The notes under the pieces were generated by a model. It worked only from the letters and a program-made list of their open reading frames with translations. It did no database searches and was not told where the DNA came from. A stretch of DNA of 64,000 nt, taken from Poriferisodalis sp965221195. Lineage in GTDB: Bacteria > Actinomycetota > Acidimicrobiia > Acidimicrobiales > Poriferisodalaceae. Both the position numbers and the translations under genes were made by a program. The DNA lies in the NCBI GenBank assembly GCA_965221195.1, contig OZ244864.1:1116001-1180000 (forward strand). Direction: 5' to 3'. Positions within the stretch are counted from its first letter, which is position 1. Each line of letters opens with the position of its first letter. This document shows positions 26,382 to 34,465 of this stretch, in pieces.

Positions 26382-28736
26382 TTACCGTGCTGGCTGGGCG
26401 GCGCTCTCCTCGGGCGCTGAGGCTTGGTTTCGGTCGGACAGTTCGCCCTCGACGCGCAGATTGGGAAGGATGCGGTCGAGCCAGGCTGGCAGCCACCAGT
26501 TGCGGGTGCCGAGAAGTTCCATCGTGGAAGGGACGATCAGCATCCGCACCACGGTGGCATCGAACGCAATAGCGGCCGCCAGACCGAAGCCGAACAGTTT
26601 GATGATTCGGTTGTCCTCCAGCACGAAGCTGCCGAACACCACCACCATGATCGCGGCTGCCGCAGTGATGACCCGAGCGGTTGAGGCCAGACCGTCAGCC
26701 ACTGAGTTCACTGGGTCGCCGGTTCGCTCGTACTCCTCTTTCATGCGTGATAGCAAAAACACCTCGTAATCCATCGACAGCCCAAACAGAATCGCAAACA
26801 GCATCATCGGGATGAACGGCTCAATCGGCGCGCCTTCAATGCCGAACAGGCTGCCCAGCCATCCCCATTGGAAGATCGCTACAACCACGCCGTAGGCAGC
26901 ACCGATTGACAGCATGTTCATGACGACAGCCTTGAGCGGCACCACCAGCGAGCGGAACACGGCTGTGAGCAGCAAAAACGAGGCGCCCAGCACGGCTGCA
27001 AAGAAGATCAGCATTCGTTGCGTCAAGTAATCGCTGAAATCGATCCCGAATGCCACAGCGCCGCCTACATGCGCCACAACTGAAGTGCCGGCCAGTGCAG
27101 CGGGAATCACTTCGCCGCGCAGACGTTGCACCAACTCTTCAGTAGCGATGTCTTGGGGCCCGGTCGTCGGCTGAATCCGGATCAGTGCCGCGCCGCCATC
27201 AGGGCTTGCTACCGGCAGCGACGTCACGGCCACGCCGTCGGTTTTGTTGATGGCGCCGGCAAGGCTCACCAGCGTCCCGAGATCGTCCGGTTGTGAGGTC
27301 TCAGCCACCACGAGCAGCGGGCCGTTGGCACCTGGGCCGAAGCCTTCGGCTAGCAGGTCGTAGGCCTGCCGCGTGCCGCTGTCGGCGGGGAAGTTGCCTT
27401 CGTCGGAGAAGCCCAAGCGCAGGCCGAGCACCGGCGCGGCCAGCAACAACAGCAACGCAAAGCCGCCAAGCGCACCCGTCCAAGGCCTCGCCTGCACCGC
27501 TCGGCTGAGCCGGTACCAAGCGGTATCTCGCAGCGGTTTGGGTGTTCGCTGCGGCAGTGTCCGGCGCAGCGGATTGCGGCTTTTAGCCAACGAGCCGGCT
27601 AGCACCACGGCCACTGCTGCAGGAATCCCGGCCAGCAGTGGCGCAATGCCCAACCCGAAGCCCAGCAGCGCCACAGCGACGAGCGACGACGCGATCACTC
27701 CCCTGATTTTGATGATCTTCATGCGCTCGCCGAGGAGTCCAAGCACTGCCGGTAGCACGGTGATTGAGCCGGCCATCACCACGGCGACTGTCACCGCTGC
27801 TGAGACACCCAGTCCAGAAATGAACGGCAGCCCTATCAGCAGCAGGCCCAGCAGTGACAGCACCACGGTGGCTCCGGCGAAGACCACCGAGCGTCCAGCG
27901 GAGTCCAGCGCGGCGCCGACAGCGGCTTGCAGATCGAGTCCGTTCTGTCGCCATTCGCGGACCCGATTGATGATGAATAGCGCGTAGTCAATGCCGACAC
28001 CAATGCCGATCATCACGCCGATGGTTGACGCGAAATCGGGCACGGTCGCGACGTTGCTCAGGATCACTATGGCTAAAGAGCCGATGCCGACGCCCAGCAG
28101 CGCCGTGCCGACGGTCACCCCCATCGCCGAGACCGAGCCGACCGCAGCGATGAGCACGAAGATCGCAAACGCCAAGCCGATGGCCTCAGTCTCGGGTGGT
28201 GCTTGCTCGGCCAGCCACGAACCGCCGATATGTGCTTGCACTCCGGGGATCTGTCGCAGTTCGCTGACCTCAATGAGATGTTCCATGTCGGCGCTCAGCG
28301 CACCGGCCTCGTCAACATTGAAACCTGGATCAGTCTCAATGTCGGCGTAGGCAATACGCCCCGCCGCCGACCCGGTGCTGGCAATGCGGTGAGCGCCTCC
28401 GGTTTCGTACGGCGAGCGCACCGATACGTCATCGATTGCGTCGATCTCTGCGAGCAGGGCTGTCATGGCGGCCCGTATTTGGGGATCGTTGACACCGTCG
28501 GTTGTCTCGATGGCATCAAGGACGATGGTGCCGCTGACGCGCGAGCCGACACTGCCGAAGTGCTCCGCGAGAAGATCGCCAGCGCGACCGCTTTCAGAAC
28601 CAGGATTGGAGACCTCAGCACCAAACGACGGTCCTAGCCCTGCGGCGACCACACCGACTGCGACAGCCGTTGCCAGCCAAGCCCCCAAGACCCGCCACGG
28701 ATGCCGGAAGCACCAAGTGCCGAGTGCCTTGTACAT
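26382..28736 (-). CDS. MMPL family (RND superfamily) transporter
   Basis: A 784-residue membrane protein from the ATG at 28736 (M-Y-K-A-L-G-T-W), with AAAGGA upstream. The topology is a duplicated RND pattern: TM1, a large extracytoplasmic loop (residues about 40-190), a TM2-6 bundle with I-G-I-G-V-G-I-D-Y-A-L-F-I, a second TM block, a second loop, and a last TM bundle with F-G-L-S-M-D-Y-E-V-F-L-L. The two D-Y pairs are the proton-relay aspartates of MmpL proteins. MMPL proteins export lipids or drugs using the proton gradient; the cargo is unknown. Confidence 0.9.
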   Translation of the reverse strand: MYKALGTWCFRHPWRVLGAWLATAVAVGVVAAGLGPSFGAEVSNPGSESGRAGDLLAEHFGSVGSRVSGTIVLDAIETTDGVNDPQIRAAMTALLAEIDAIDDVSVRSPYETGGAHRIASTGSAAGRIAYADIETDPGFNVDEAGALSADMEHLIEVSELRQIPGVQAHIGGSWLAEQAPPETEAIGLAFAIFVLIAAVGSVSAMGVTVGTALLGVGIGSLAIVILSNVATVPDFASTIGVMIGIGVGIDYALFIINRVREWRQNGLDLQAAVGAALDSAGRSVVFAGATVVLSLLGLLLIGLPFISGLGVSAAVTVAVVMAGSITVLPAVLGLLGERMKIIKIRGVIASSLVAVALLGFGLGIAPLLAGIPAAVAVVLAGSLAKSRNPLRRTLPQRTPKPLRDTAWYRLSRAVQARPWTGALGGFALLLLLAAPVLGLRLGFSDEGNFPADSGTRQAYDLLAEGFGPGANGPLLVVAETSQPDDLGTLVSLAGAINKTDGVAVTSLPVASPDGGAALIRIQPTTGPQDIATEELVQRLRGEVIPAALAGTSVVAHVGGAVAFGIDFSDYLTQRMLIFFAAVLGASFLLLTAVFRSLVVPLKAVVMNMLSIGAAYGVVVAIFQWGWLGSLFGIEGAPIEPFIPMMLFAILFGLSMDYEVFLLSRMKEEYERTGDPVNSVADGLASTARVITAAAAIMVVVFGSFVLEDNRIIKLFGFGLAAAIAFDATVVRMLIVPSTMELLGTRNWWLPAWLDRILPNLRVEGELSDRNQASAPEESAAQPAR

Positions 28737-28967
28737 GGTGGGTGTCCTTTCGTGGCTCCGGCGATGCCGATGCGCCATCTTGAGGTGTGGTTGGTGTGAG
28801 TTGTTGCTGGTACGAGCCTGCTCTGCTTTGCTCGTGGGGGGGAGGGCAGCTAGGCAAGTTACCTGCCCGTTGCGAAGCCAGACGCGCGCGCGGTCAACAT
28901 TGCAGGCAACATTGCGGCCGACATCTTTGGAGCGGGCCAAGGCCGGGAGCAGGTCTCGGGAGCAGGT

Positions 28968-30641
28968 CTACGGCAGGGCGCTCACCGATCCCGATCTCTT
29001 CGACTGTGGATAGGTGCCGCGGGTGCTGTGTGAACCGTTGGAGGGCTGAGCGATGTTTGCGGTCTCTGTTGGTTCGGGTTCGATTACCACGGTGCATCCC
29101 GTGACCGCTTCGAGTAGTTCGCTGCGGGCGCGGGCTGTGAAAAGTTCGACAGAAATGTCAACATCGGGCGGCGCGCATACGGCTAGCCGAAGTTCGTCAT
29201 CGGGTTGTGGCCCCGACGCTTTGAGTTGGCTGGCACCGCGGACGTGTGTCACGACTTGACGGTCCGAGCGATCTAGGCCGACCCCGACGCGCAGCAAGGC
29301 CGCCATCCATCTGACCTTGTTCTTGTCGTCTTCGTTCAATGACGCGAACTCAGCGTGCTTGGACTTGGGAGCGCTTTTGCGGTGGTAGCGGGCGATTTGG
29401 GCGATGATCTCGATCTCGCGTTCGGTGAAGCCGACCAGATGCTCGCTGTTGCGGACGATGTAGTAGCTGTGGCGGTGGTGGGCGCTGTGGGAGATAAAGA
29501 CACCCACGTTGTGCAGCAACGAAGCTGCTTCGAGCAGTTCACGATCTTCGGCACTGAGCGAGTGAAGCGGTGATAGTTCGTCGAACAGTTCCAGTGTGAG
29601 GTCGGTGACATGTTCGGCGTGGCGGAGGTCTTCATGGAAGCTTTGAGCGACGAACAGCACGCTCGACCGGCGGAGGTCGGTGAGTCTGCGAAACGGATCT
29701 AACCCGGGCTGCGCCCTACGTCGCACCTGTTCGAGGAGGATGCCTTCCCGCAGCGCATAGTCGGATATGTCCATGCTTGCAATGTCGAACATGTCAAATG
29801 CTTCGGCGAGCAGCAGAGAGCCGCCGACGATGATGTCTGCTCGACGTTCTTCTAGGCCTTCGATGCTCAGCCGTTCTGCGGGTGTCTTTGCCGACATCAA
29901 TTCCGCGGTGAGGCTGTGCAGCTCTGCAGCGGTGAATGACAGTCTTCCTGTGCGGCTGTCGCGGTCACCTCGACGGTGAGCGCACATGCGAGCCACAGCG
30001 GTGATGGTTCCCGATGAGCCCACGACGGTTTCAAAGCCCAAGGCGGCGATCTCGTCGGGCAGGTTCCCCAAGAACGACCTGATGTAGTCGCGGCATTCTC
30101 GCACGGAGCGCTTGCGCGTACATCCGTCGGGAAAGAACCGATCGCTCAGCCGAATCGCACCCAGCTTGAGACTGCGCAACAGCAGCGGTGTGGTGCCGTC
30201 GCCGACGATGAACTCGGTGGAGCCGCCGCCGATGTCGATGACCAAATGGCGCTTATCGGTCAGCGGAACAGATGCAAGCACCCCCAGATGTATGAGGCGG
30301 GCCTCCTCGACCCCAGAGACCACCTCGAGGTTGACACCGGCTTCGCAGCGAGCCCGCGCCACGAACGCCCCTCGATTGTCCGCCTCGCGCACCGCGCTGG
30401 TAGCGACGGCCGTGACACTGGCGGCTCCGGCGTGTTCGGCGATGCGCCGCATCCTGTCGAGGGCCGAGATGCCGCGTTCGATTGCATCTGGCGCAAGCCG
30501 TTTCATGTCCTCGCCGCCCGAGCCCAGCCGCACCGGTTCGCGTTCGCGGGTCAGCACTTCAAAGTGACCGTCGGCGTTGACTAAGGCAACGACAAGGTGA
30601 AACGAATTAGTTCCCACATCGATCGCGGCAATCACGCTCAC
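28968..30641 (-). CDS. Ppx/GppA phosphatase family protein with HD-like C-terminal domain
   Basis: A 557-residue protein from a GTG at 30641. The N-terminal ASKHA ATPase-like domain has I-D-V-G-T-N-S-F-H-L (phosphate 1), E-A-R-L-I-H-L-G, and I-D-I-G-G-G-S-T-E (phosphate 2). The C-terminal half carries A-S-L-L-H-N-V-G, S-A-H-H-R-H-S-Y-Y and I-A-R-Y-H-R-K, the degenerate HD-type helical domain found in long exopolyphosphatases. It should hydrolyse polyphosphate or pppGpp in the cytoplasm. Confidence 0.9.
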   Translation of the reverse strand: MSVIAAIDVGTNSFHLVVALVNADGHFEVLTREREPVRLGSGGEDMKRLAPDAIERGISALDRMRRIAEHAGAASVTAVATSAVREADNRGAFVARARCEAGVNLEVVSGVEEARLIHLGVLASVPLTDKRHLVIDIGGGSTEFIVGDGTTPLLLRSLKLGAIRLSDRFFPDGCTRKRSVRECRDYIRSFLGNLPDEIAALGFETVVGSSGTITAVARMCAHRRGDRDSRTGRLSFTAAELHSLTAELMSAKTPAERLSIEGLEERRADIIVGGSLLLAEAFDMFDIASMDISDYALREGILLEQVRRRAQPGLDPFRRLTDLRRSSVLFVAQSFHEDLRHAEHVTDLTLELFDELSPLHSLSAEDRELLEAASLLHNVGVFISHSAHHRHSYYIVRNSEHLVGFTEREIEIIAQIARYHRKSAPKSKHAEFASLNEDDKNKVRWMAALLRVGVGLDRSDRQVVTHVRGASQLKASGPQPDDELRLAVCAPPDVDISVELFTARARSELLEAVTGCTVVIEPEPTETANIAQPSNGSHSTRGTYPQSKRSGSVSALP

Positions 30642-30779
30642 ATGCCGTAACGCTACGACGTTCGACCTATGTGCCCGACTTGACGGTCTGAGCAGTTAGC
30701 GCTGGTTGTTTTCTGCTCTGTGAGGCGGTGTGTCGCGCGGTCGTGAAATGTTCGGTAGTCGCCCGCTTGTTGCTGGGAG

Positions 30780-31109
30780 CTACGACCCGGGCGGGTCAGG
30801 CCGGAGTCGGGAGACGGCGCTGTGTTCGGCGAGGAACGCGCTGAGGGTCGCATCGGTCAGCGGCTCGCTGCCGAATCGGGTTTCGATGGTTCGCAGGTGG
30901 TCCAGATAGGAGCGGCGTGTTGACGCAGCGAGATCGCCTATTTCGTCTTCGAGTGTGCCGAATGTAGCCGCGGCGACTTCATAGCGGCGTGTTGACGCAG
31001 CAAGATCGCCCATCTCATTTACGAGCGAGTCGGCCGAGATGCGGTGCTTCTGGCTGGTGGGCTTCTGGCCGTTCATGCGGGCGGATTCCCGGCGGACTCT
31101 CGAATCCAT
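30780..31109 (-). pseudogene. Fragment of a tyrosine recombinase (N-terminal core-binding domain only)
   Basis: A 109-residue ORF. The stretch L-A-A-S-T-R-R-S-Y-L-D-H-L followed by P-L-T-D-A-T-L-S-A-F-L-A-E is typical of the SAM-like DNA-binding domain at the N-terminus of phage/plasmid integrases. The catalytic domain with its R-H-R-Y residues is missing and the frame ends soon after. The ten-residue stretch around G-D-L-A-A-S-T-R-R occurs twice 24 residues apart because of a 72-bp tandem duplication (30911-30982 and 30983-31054, partly diverged). Probably a decayed integrase gene; it could also be a novel small protein. Confidence 0.5.
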
Positions 31110-31258
31110 ACCGACGGAATTCTAGTTCTATCAATGGTATTTGCCGGAGGTATTTCAGCCGGTTCGCCAGCGGCGCAAGCAGCGCCTTAGCGCTCCGTCG
31201 CTGATGAGCCCCGGCGGTGCCTGCAGCAAAACCTGTCTCCCGCAAGGGGGGAACCATC

Positions 31259-31327
31259 ATGACCAAGCGGATCTTGAAGGGCTATCAGACTTGTCGTTTA
31301 CTGCCCAGAATCATCTGGCTAGGGTGA
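31259..31327 (+). CDS. Possible 22-residue leader ORF
   Basis: An ATG at 31259 preceded by the purine run AAGGGGGG opens a 22-codon frame (M-T-K-R-I-L-K-G-Y-Q, ending I-I-W-L-G). Its TGA overlaps the GTG of the next small membrane protein gene (GTGA), which is the layout of translational coupling. Nothing is known of the peptide; it is basic and slightly hydrophobic. Confidence 0.35.
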   Translation: MTKRILKGYQTCRLLPRIIWLG

Positions 31328-31542
31328 GTGTTGTGAGGATTAAAACACGTTCAGATCGCCTGCCTTACCGATTCGCCGTACCTCTTGCTCTTGCTACGGG
31401 CGCGGCGGCAGTGGTCAGCATTGAGTTGTTCGGAATCAGTGGAAGTTGGCAGATCCTGCCGGGGGTCGCCGTCGGCATTGTCCTCGGCGTTGCATCCAAG
31501 CTCTGGCAGGTCAGGCATCGGCGATTCTTCACATCTGAGTAA
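31324..31542 (+). CDS. Small membrane protein, unknown function
   Basis: A 72-residue protein from the GTG at 31324 (alternative GTG at 31333). It has a basic N-terminus, then two hydrophobic segments (F-A-V-P-L-A-L-A-T-G-A-A-A-V-V-S-I and I-L-P-G-V-A-V-G-I-V-L-G-V-A) and a basic tail Q-V-R-H-R-R-F. The charge distribution suggests both ends face the cytoplasm. Not recognised. Confidence 0.5.
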   Translation: MSVVRIKTRSDRLPYRFAVPLALATGAAAVVSIELFGISGSWQILPGVAVGIVLGVASKLWQVRHRRFFTSE

Positions 31543-31811
31543 CTCTGGGTTGCTCGTCAGAGCCTTCAGTGCTTGTGGTTAGCCAGAATCGCTTGCATTA
31601 GGAGTGCCCGCGCATCGTCAGGCCGAGTTTTCTCGCACCGTGAACGCCGCACCGTGAACGCCGCAGCACAGTCTTCACAGTGTTGACGGCAGATATTAGC
31701 TTCTGGCATATGCCATTCGCAGTACTATAACTGCAGATCGCAAGGTGCGCAACCCGTCGTGTTCGACTGAGTGGGAACGACGGTGACCGATGCTCCGTTA
31801 GTGTTCGGTTG

Positions 31812-32222
31812 ATGGCGACGCATGCGACCCAGGTGGTGCCCCGCTTCGGCGAGCTTGACCCGTACAACCATGTGAACCATGCCGTGTATGTGGCGTACTT
31901 CGAAGCGGCTCGCTGCCAAGCGCTGGAATCGGCCGATCTGGCGTTGCCTGACTTGGCGGATCAGAACGTGCAGATCGTAGTGACCGACTTGCAGGTGCGC
32001 TTCAGGGAGCCCGCAACGGCACGCGACACGCTGCGCGTTGAGACTGAGCTGGTTGAGCGTCGCCGTGCGAGCACACGCTGGCAGCAGCGCATCATCCGCG
32101 AGGCCGACAACGCTGTGCTCGTTGAGGGGAGCCTTACCGCGGCCGTCTGCGATAACAACGGCAGGCCTCGCCGCCCGCCACCCGGCCTGATGGACAAGTT
32201 CGAAGCGCTCGCCCCCGACTAG
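31812..32222 (+). CDS. Acyl-CoA thioesterase (4HBT hotdog fold)
   Basis: A 136-residue hotdog-fold thioesterase. The G-E-L-D-P-Y-N-H-V-N-H motif near residue 15 holds the catalytic Asp of the 4-hydroxybenzoyl-CoA thioesterase-like family, followed by V-Y-V-A-Y-F-E-A-A-R. The start is the ATG at 31812 (a TTG precedes it). Its last 15 codons and following 60 bp are part of a 109-bp direct repeat whose second copy is at 34238-34346, next to a degenerate remnant of the same gene. Confidence 0.85.
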   Translation: MATHATQVVPRFGELDPYNHVNHAVYVAYFEAARCQALESADLALPDLADQNVQIVVTDLQVRFREPATARDTLRVETELVERRRASTRWQQRIIREADNAVLVEGSLTAAVCDNNGRPRRPPPGLMDKFEALAPD

Positions 32223-32277
32223 ACGACTGCCGCCTACCGCCCGCCTGAGCCTTGCCGACAGGGGCTTCGAAGCGCTC
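32169..32277 (+). repeat. 109-bp direct repeat, copy 1 (overlaps the 3' end of the thioesterase gene)
   Basis: This block and 34238-34346 are aligned without gaps at an offset of 2069 bp and differ at two positions by my reading. Each copy itself contains TTCGAAGCGCTC twice. A further shared block GTGGCAGAATCAGCGGCAGC lies downstream of each copy (32304 and 34390). Confidence 0.9.
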
Positions 32278-32471
32278 GCTCTTGAGACAGCACAGTCTGC
32301 TGCGTGGCAGAATCAGCGGCAGCTCGGTTTGCGGCTCTGATAGACAGCCGGGCTTGCCGGACGAAGCAGTCAAGGTGGGGCATTCTCCACACCTCCACGA
32401 AGGCCCAACCCATCACACCACCAAAACTGTCAACAACGCCCACCGACATTGCGGTTGGGCAGTCGGATGGG

Positions 32472-32642
32472 TCAGCGCTCGCGGCGGACTCCTTTGAAGG
32501 AGCCTCCGGTCTTCTTAGTGGCCATGAAGCGGCCGGTTGAGGCATCTCGCTTGACCCACTTGCCGGTGTGGGGGTTCTGCACTTGGCTACGGTCGGAAAC
32601 AGCGCCGATTCGCCCGCTGCCGCGGACCCCGTTTTTCGCCAT
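32472..32642 (-). CDS. Small basic conserved protein, function unknown
   Basis: A 56-residue protein from the ATG at 32642, preceded by GGAG at about 7 bp; a longer frame to 32789 lacks such a site. It is Gly, Lys and Arg rich: N-G-V-R-G-S-G-R-I-G-A-V-S-D-R-S-Q, then N-P-H-T-G-K-W-V-K-R-D-A-S-T-G-R-F-M. This resembles a widespread small uncharacterised protein type in bacteria (from memory). It lies within the 2-kb segment bracketed by 109-bp repeats. Confidence 0.65.
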   Translation of the reverse strand: MAKNGVRGSGRIGAVSDRSQVQNPHTGKWVKRDASTGRFMATKKTGGSFKGVRRER

Positions 32643-32713
32643 GAGATTCTCCTTCGTGAGACCTAGCTTCACGGTAGCCGGAAGGTGTGGCCTGAAGCTG
32701 GAATCGAAGGTTG

Positions 32714-34165
32714 TCACCATAGCGCTAGGAGCCGAGTCAACGTCAACAGCCACAATCCGATGATGGCGACTGTCAGGCCGGTCCGCCATCGCAGCAGTAA
32801 TCGCTCTGCCAACGGTGTGGGTTCTCGCGAGAGCATCACGATGCCTGCCAAGGTGAGGGGGAACGTCAGCAGCGTGAGGCTCTCGACAAGCGCACCGTCT
32901 CGCGGAAGCATCGCAGCGACAGCAGTGGCACCGAGGACGAGCGCCAGCACGCAGGCGATGACCACTCGATGTGCGCGCCGAGCCTGTGCTCTGACGCTGA
33001 CGCTCGTCCAGTAAGGCCGCGCTGGATCTGAGGCGTACATCGCAACAGCGTCGGCGGTTGGGCGGATCGCATCGCAGACGGCTAGGTCTCGTCGGCCGCC
33101 GCCGATCTCTTCAACAGAGGGCCGGTCGAGTACGACGCCGTGATCTGGTGATCGAATTTCGACGTGTGTAGTAGCAGCATCAGCGAACACCAGCGGTTGG
33201 CGCATCGTTGACGCGGGCGCATCGACCCAAGGACGCAGCTCATGCAGCTTCAGCGAGCAGGCCCGCCCGACAGGAATCACCGCGTCGATGAGAACTTCCC
33301 AGCGTCTGCCGTACTCGGCGAGCACCTCGCGCGCTTTCGGGTCCATGGTTCTTACGGCTTCGCAGAATTCGTCAACGAGAGTGTCGATGGCTGACGCGTC
33401 TGTTGGTTTGTATGACATGAATGGGATGGCGAGCAGGATGCACTCTGAAGCCGACGCTGGATCCTCATCCTCCCCCAGAGCTTCTATGAGCGCAAGACGA
33501 GCGGGGTCGATACGCCGGCACCATTCGGCGACCTCGGACTCTTGAACCTCGAAGTCGAGGTCTGCGTTGAGAAACGCGGTGAGCGCGGTAATGCGAGATT
33601 CGCCGGTCGGCATCCGATGCCGTTGCCGCCACCGCTGGGGGCTTGCTTCGTCCAGTTGCCGCAACCACTCGAATGTCGTCATCGCGGACACGCCGAACCA
33701 GAGGTCTCCGCCGAGTGGTTGCTCACAAGCCGGGCGACCGTCGACGTGGGTAACGTACGCGGCTTGGAATGCGGCGATCTCCCGACGTTGCAGCAGCGTC
33801 ACTGCGTTCTTGTCCGCGCCTTGAAAGTCGACGTTGAGCAACAGCTCTGTGGGGCGGACGGTGAAGGGAAGCACGAGACGAACCTCGTCGCCTGTCTCTG
33901 CCTCAGGCTTGTGGCGTTGGACGAGCTCGAGCGGTATCCGGACCTGATACGCCAACGAAGCCTCGACATGGTCGCTGTCCCGCAGCACAAACTCGTGAAT
34001 CGCTCGCTCTCGCCACGCTCGGGTGTCGTCCAGCAAGTCGAATGTCAAGCGCCGCTCGTTCGACAGATCTATGTACACGAAACCCCAGTCGCAGTTGCCG
34101 TTCGACGAATCGGCCCATGCTGCCTTGTCGCCGCCACGAACACCAACGAATTTGGCGAACCCCAC
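32714..34165 (-). CDS. Protein with C-terminal membrane segments, function unknown
   Basis: A 483-residue protein from a GTG at 34165. The first 380 residues look soluble, with no domain I recognise; G-D-L-W-F-G-V-S-A-M-T-T-F-E-W-L and A-I-P-F-M-S-Y-K-P-T are conserved-looking stretches. Three hydrophobic segments follow near the C-terminus (V-V-I-A-C-V-L-A-L-V-L-G, L-T-L-L-T-F-P-L-T-L-A-G-I-V, L-T-V-A-I-I-G-L-W-L-L). It occupies most of the segment between the 109-bp direct repeats, which suggests it arrived with or was captured by a duplication. Confidence 0.6.
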   Translation of the reverse strand: MGFAKFVGVRGGDKAAWADSSNGNCDWGFVYIDLSNERRLTFDLLDDTRAWRERAIHEFVLRDSDHVEASLAYQVRIPLELVQRHKPEAETGDEVRLVLPFTVRPTELLLNVDFQGADKNAVTLLQRREIAAFQAAYVTHVDGRPACEQPLGGDLWFGVSAMTTFEWLRQLDEASPQRWRQRHRMPTGESRITALTAFLNADLDFEVQESEVAEWCRRIDPARLALIEALGEDEDPASASECILLAIPFMSYKPTDASAIDTLVDEFCEAVRTMDPKAREVLAEYGRRWEVLIDAVIPVGRACSLKLHELRPWVDAPASTMRQPLVFADAATTHVEIRSPDHGVVLDRPSVEEIGGGRRDLAVCDAIRPTADAVAMYASDPARPYWTSVSVRAQARRAHRVVIACVLALVLGATAVAAMLPRDGALVESLTLLTFPLTLAGIVMLSREPTPLAERLLLRWRTGLTVAIIGLWLLTLTRLLALW

Positions 34166-34190
34166 CGGTGGTTGCGCTTGATCGGTCTTG

Positions 34191-34291
34191 ATGGCCGACG
34201 AGTTCGACCTTTACAGCCATGTGAATGCGGCAAGCCCCGCCGCCCGCCACCCGGCCTGATGGACAAGTTCGAAGCGCTCACCCCCGGCTAG
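34191..34291 (+). pseudogene. Degenerate remnant of the thioesterase gene
   Basis: Bases 34196-34229 encode D-E-F-D-L-Y-S-H-V-N-A, similar to G-E-L-D-P-Y-N-H-V-N-H of the intact thioesterase gene at 31812. About 40 bp later the sequence becomes nearly identical to the last codons of that gene (G-L-M-D-K-F-E-A-L-T-P-G). Roughly 290 bp of the middle are missing and the two parts are out of frame. Confidence 0.55.
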
Positions 34292-34346
34292 ACGACTGCC
34301 GCCTACCGCCCGCCTGAGCCTTGCCGACAGGGGCTTCGAAGCGCTC
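34238..34346 (+). repeat. 109-bp direct repeat, copy 2
   Basis: Second copy of the repeat described at 32169-32277; it includes the 3' end of the thioesterase remnant. Together the two copies bracket about 1,960 bp containing the small basic protein gene and the membrane protein gene. Confidence 0.9.
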
Positions 34347-34465
34347 ACCCCCGGCTAGCCCACCACAGAACGACCGCGAAGCCGGTCGTGTGGCAGAATC
34401 AGCGGCAGCTTGAGTGATGACCGCAAGAGCGAACCGAACTTGCGAGCCGATTAGGGAGTGCGAAG

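Noticed and set aside
33542..34291. A 249-codon plus-strand ORF opposite the membrane protein gene
   Set aside because: It is a shadow of the minus-strand gene and only gains its end from the 109-bp repeat; the minus-strand protein has proper membrane segments and composition.
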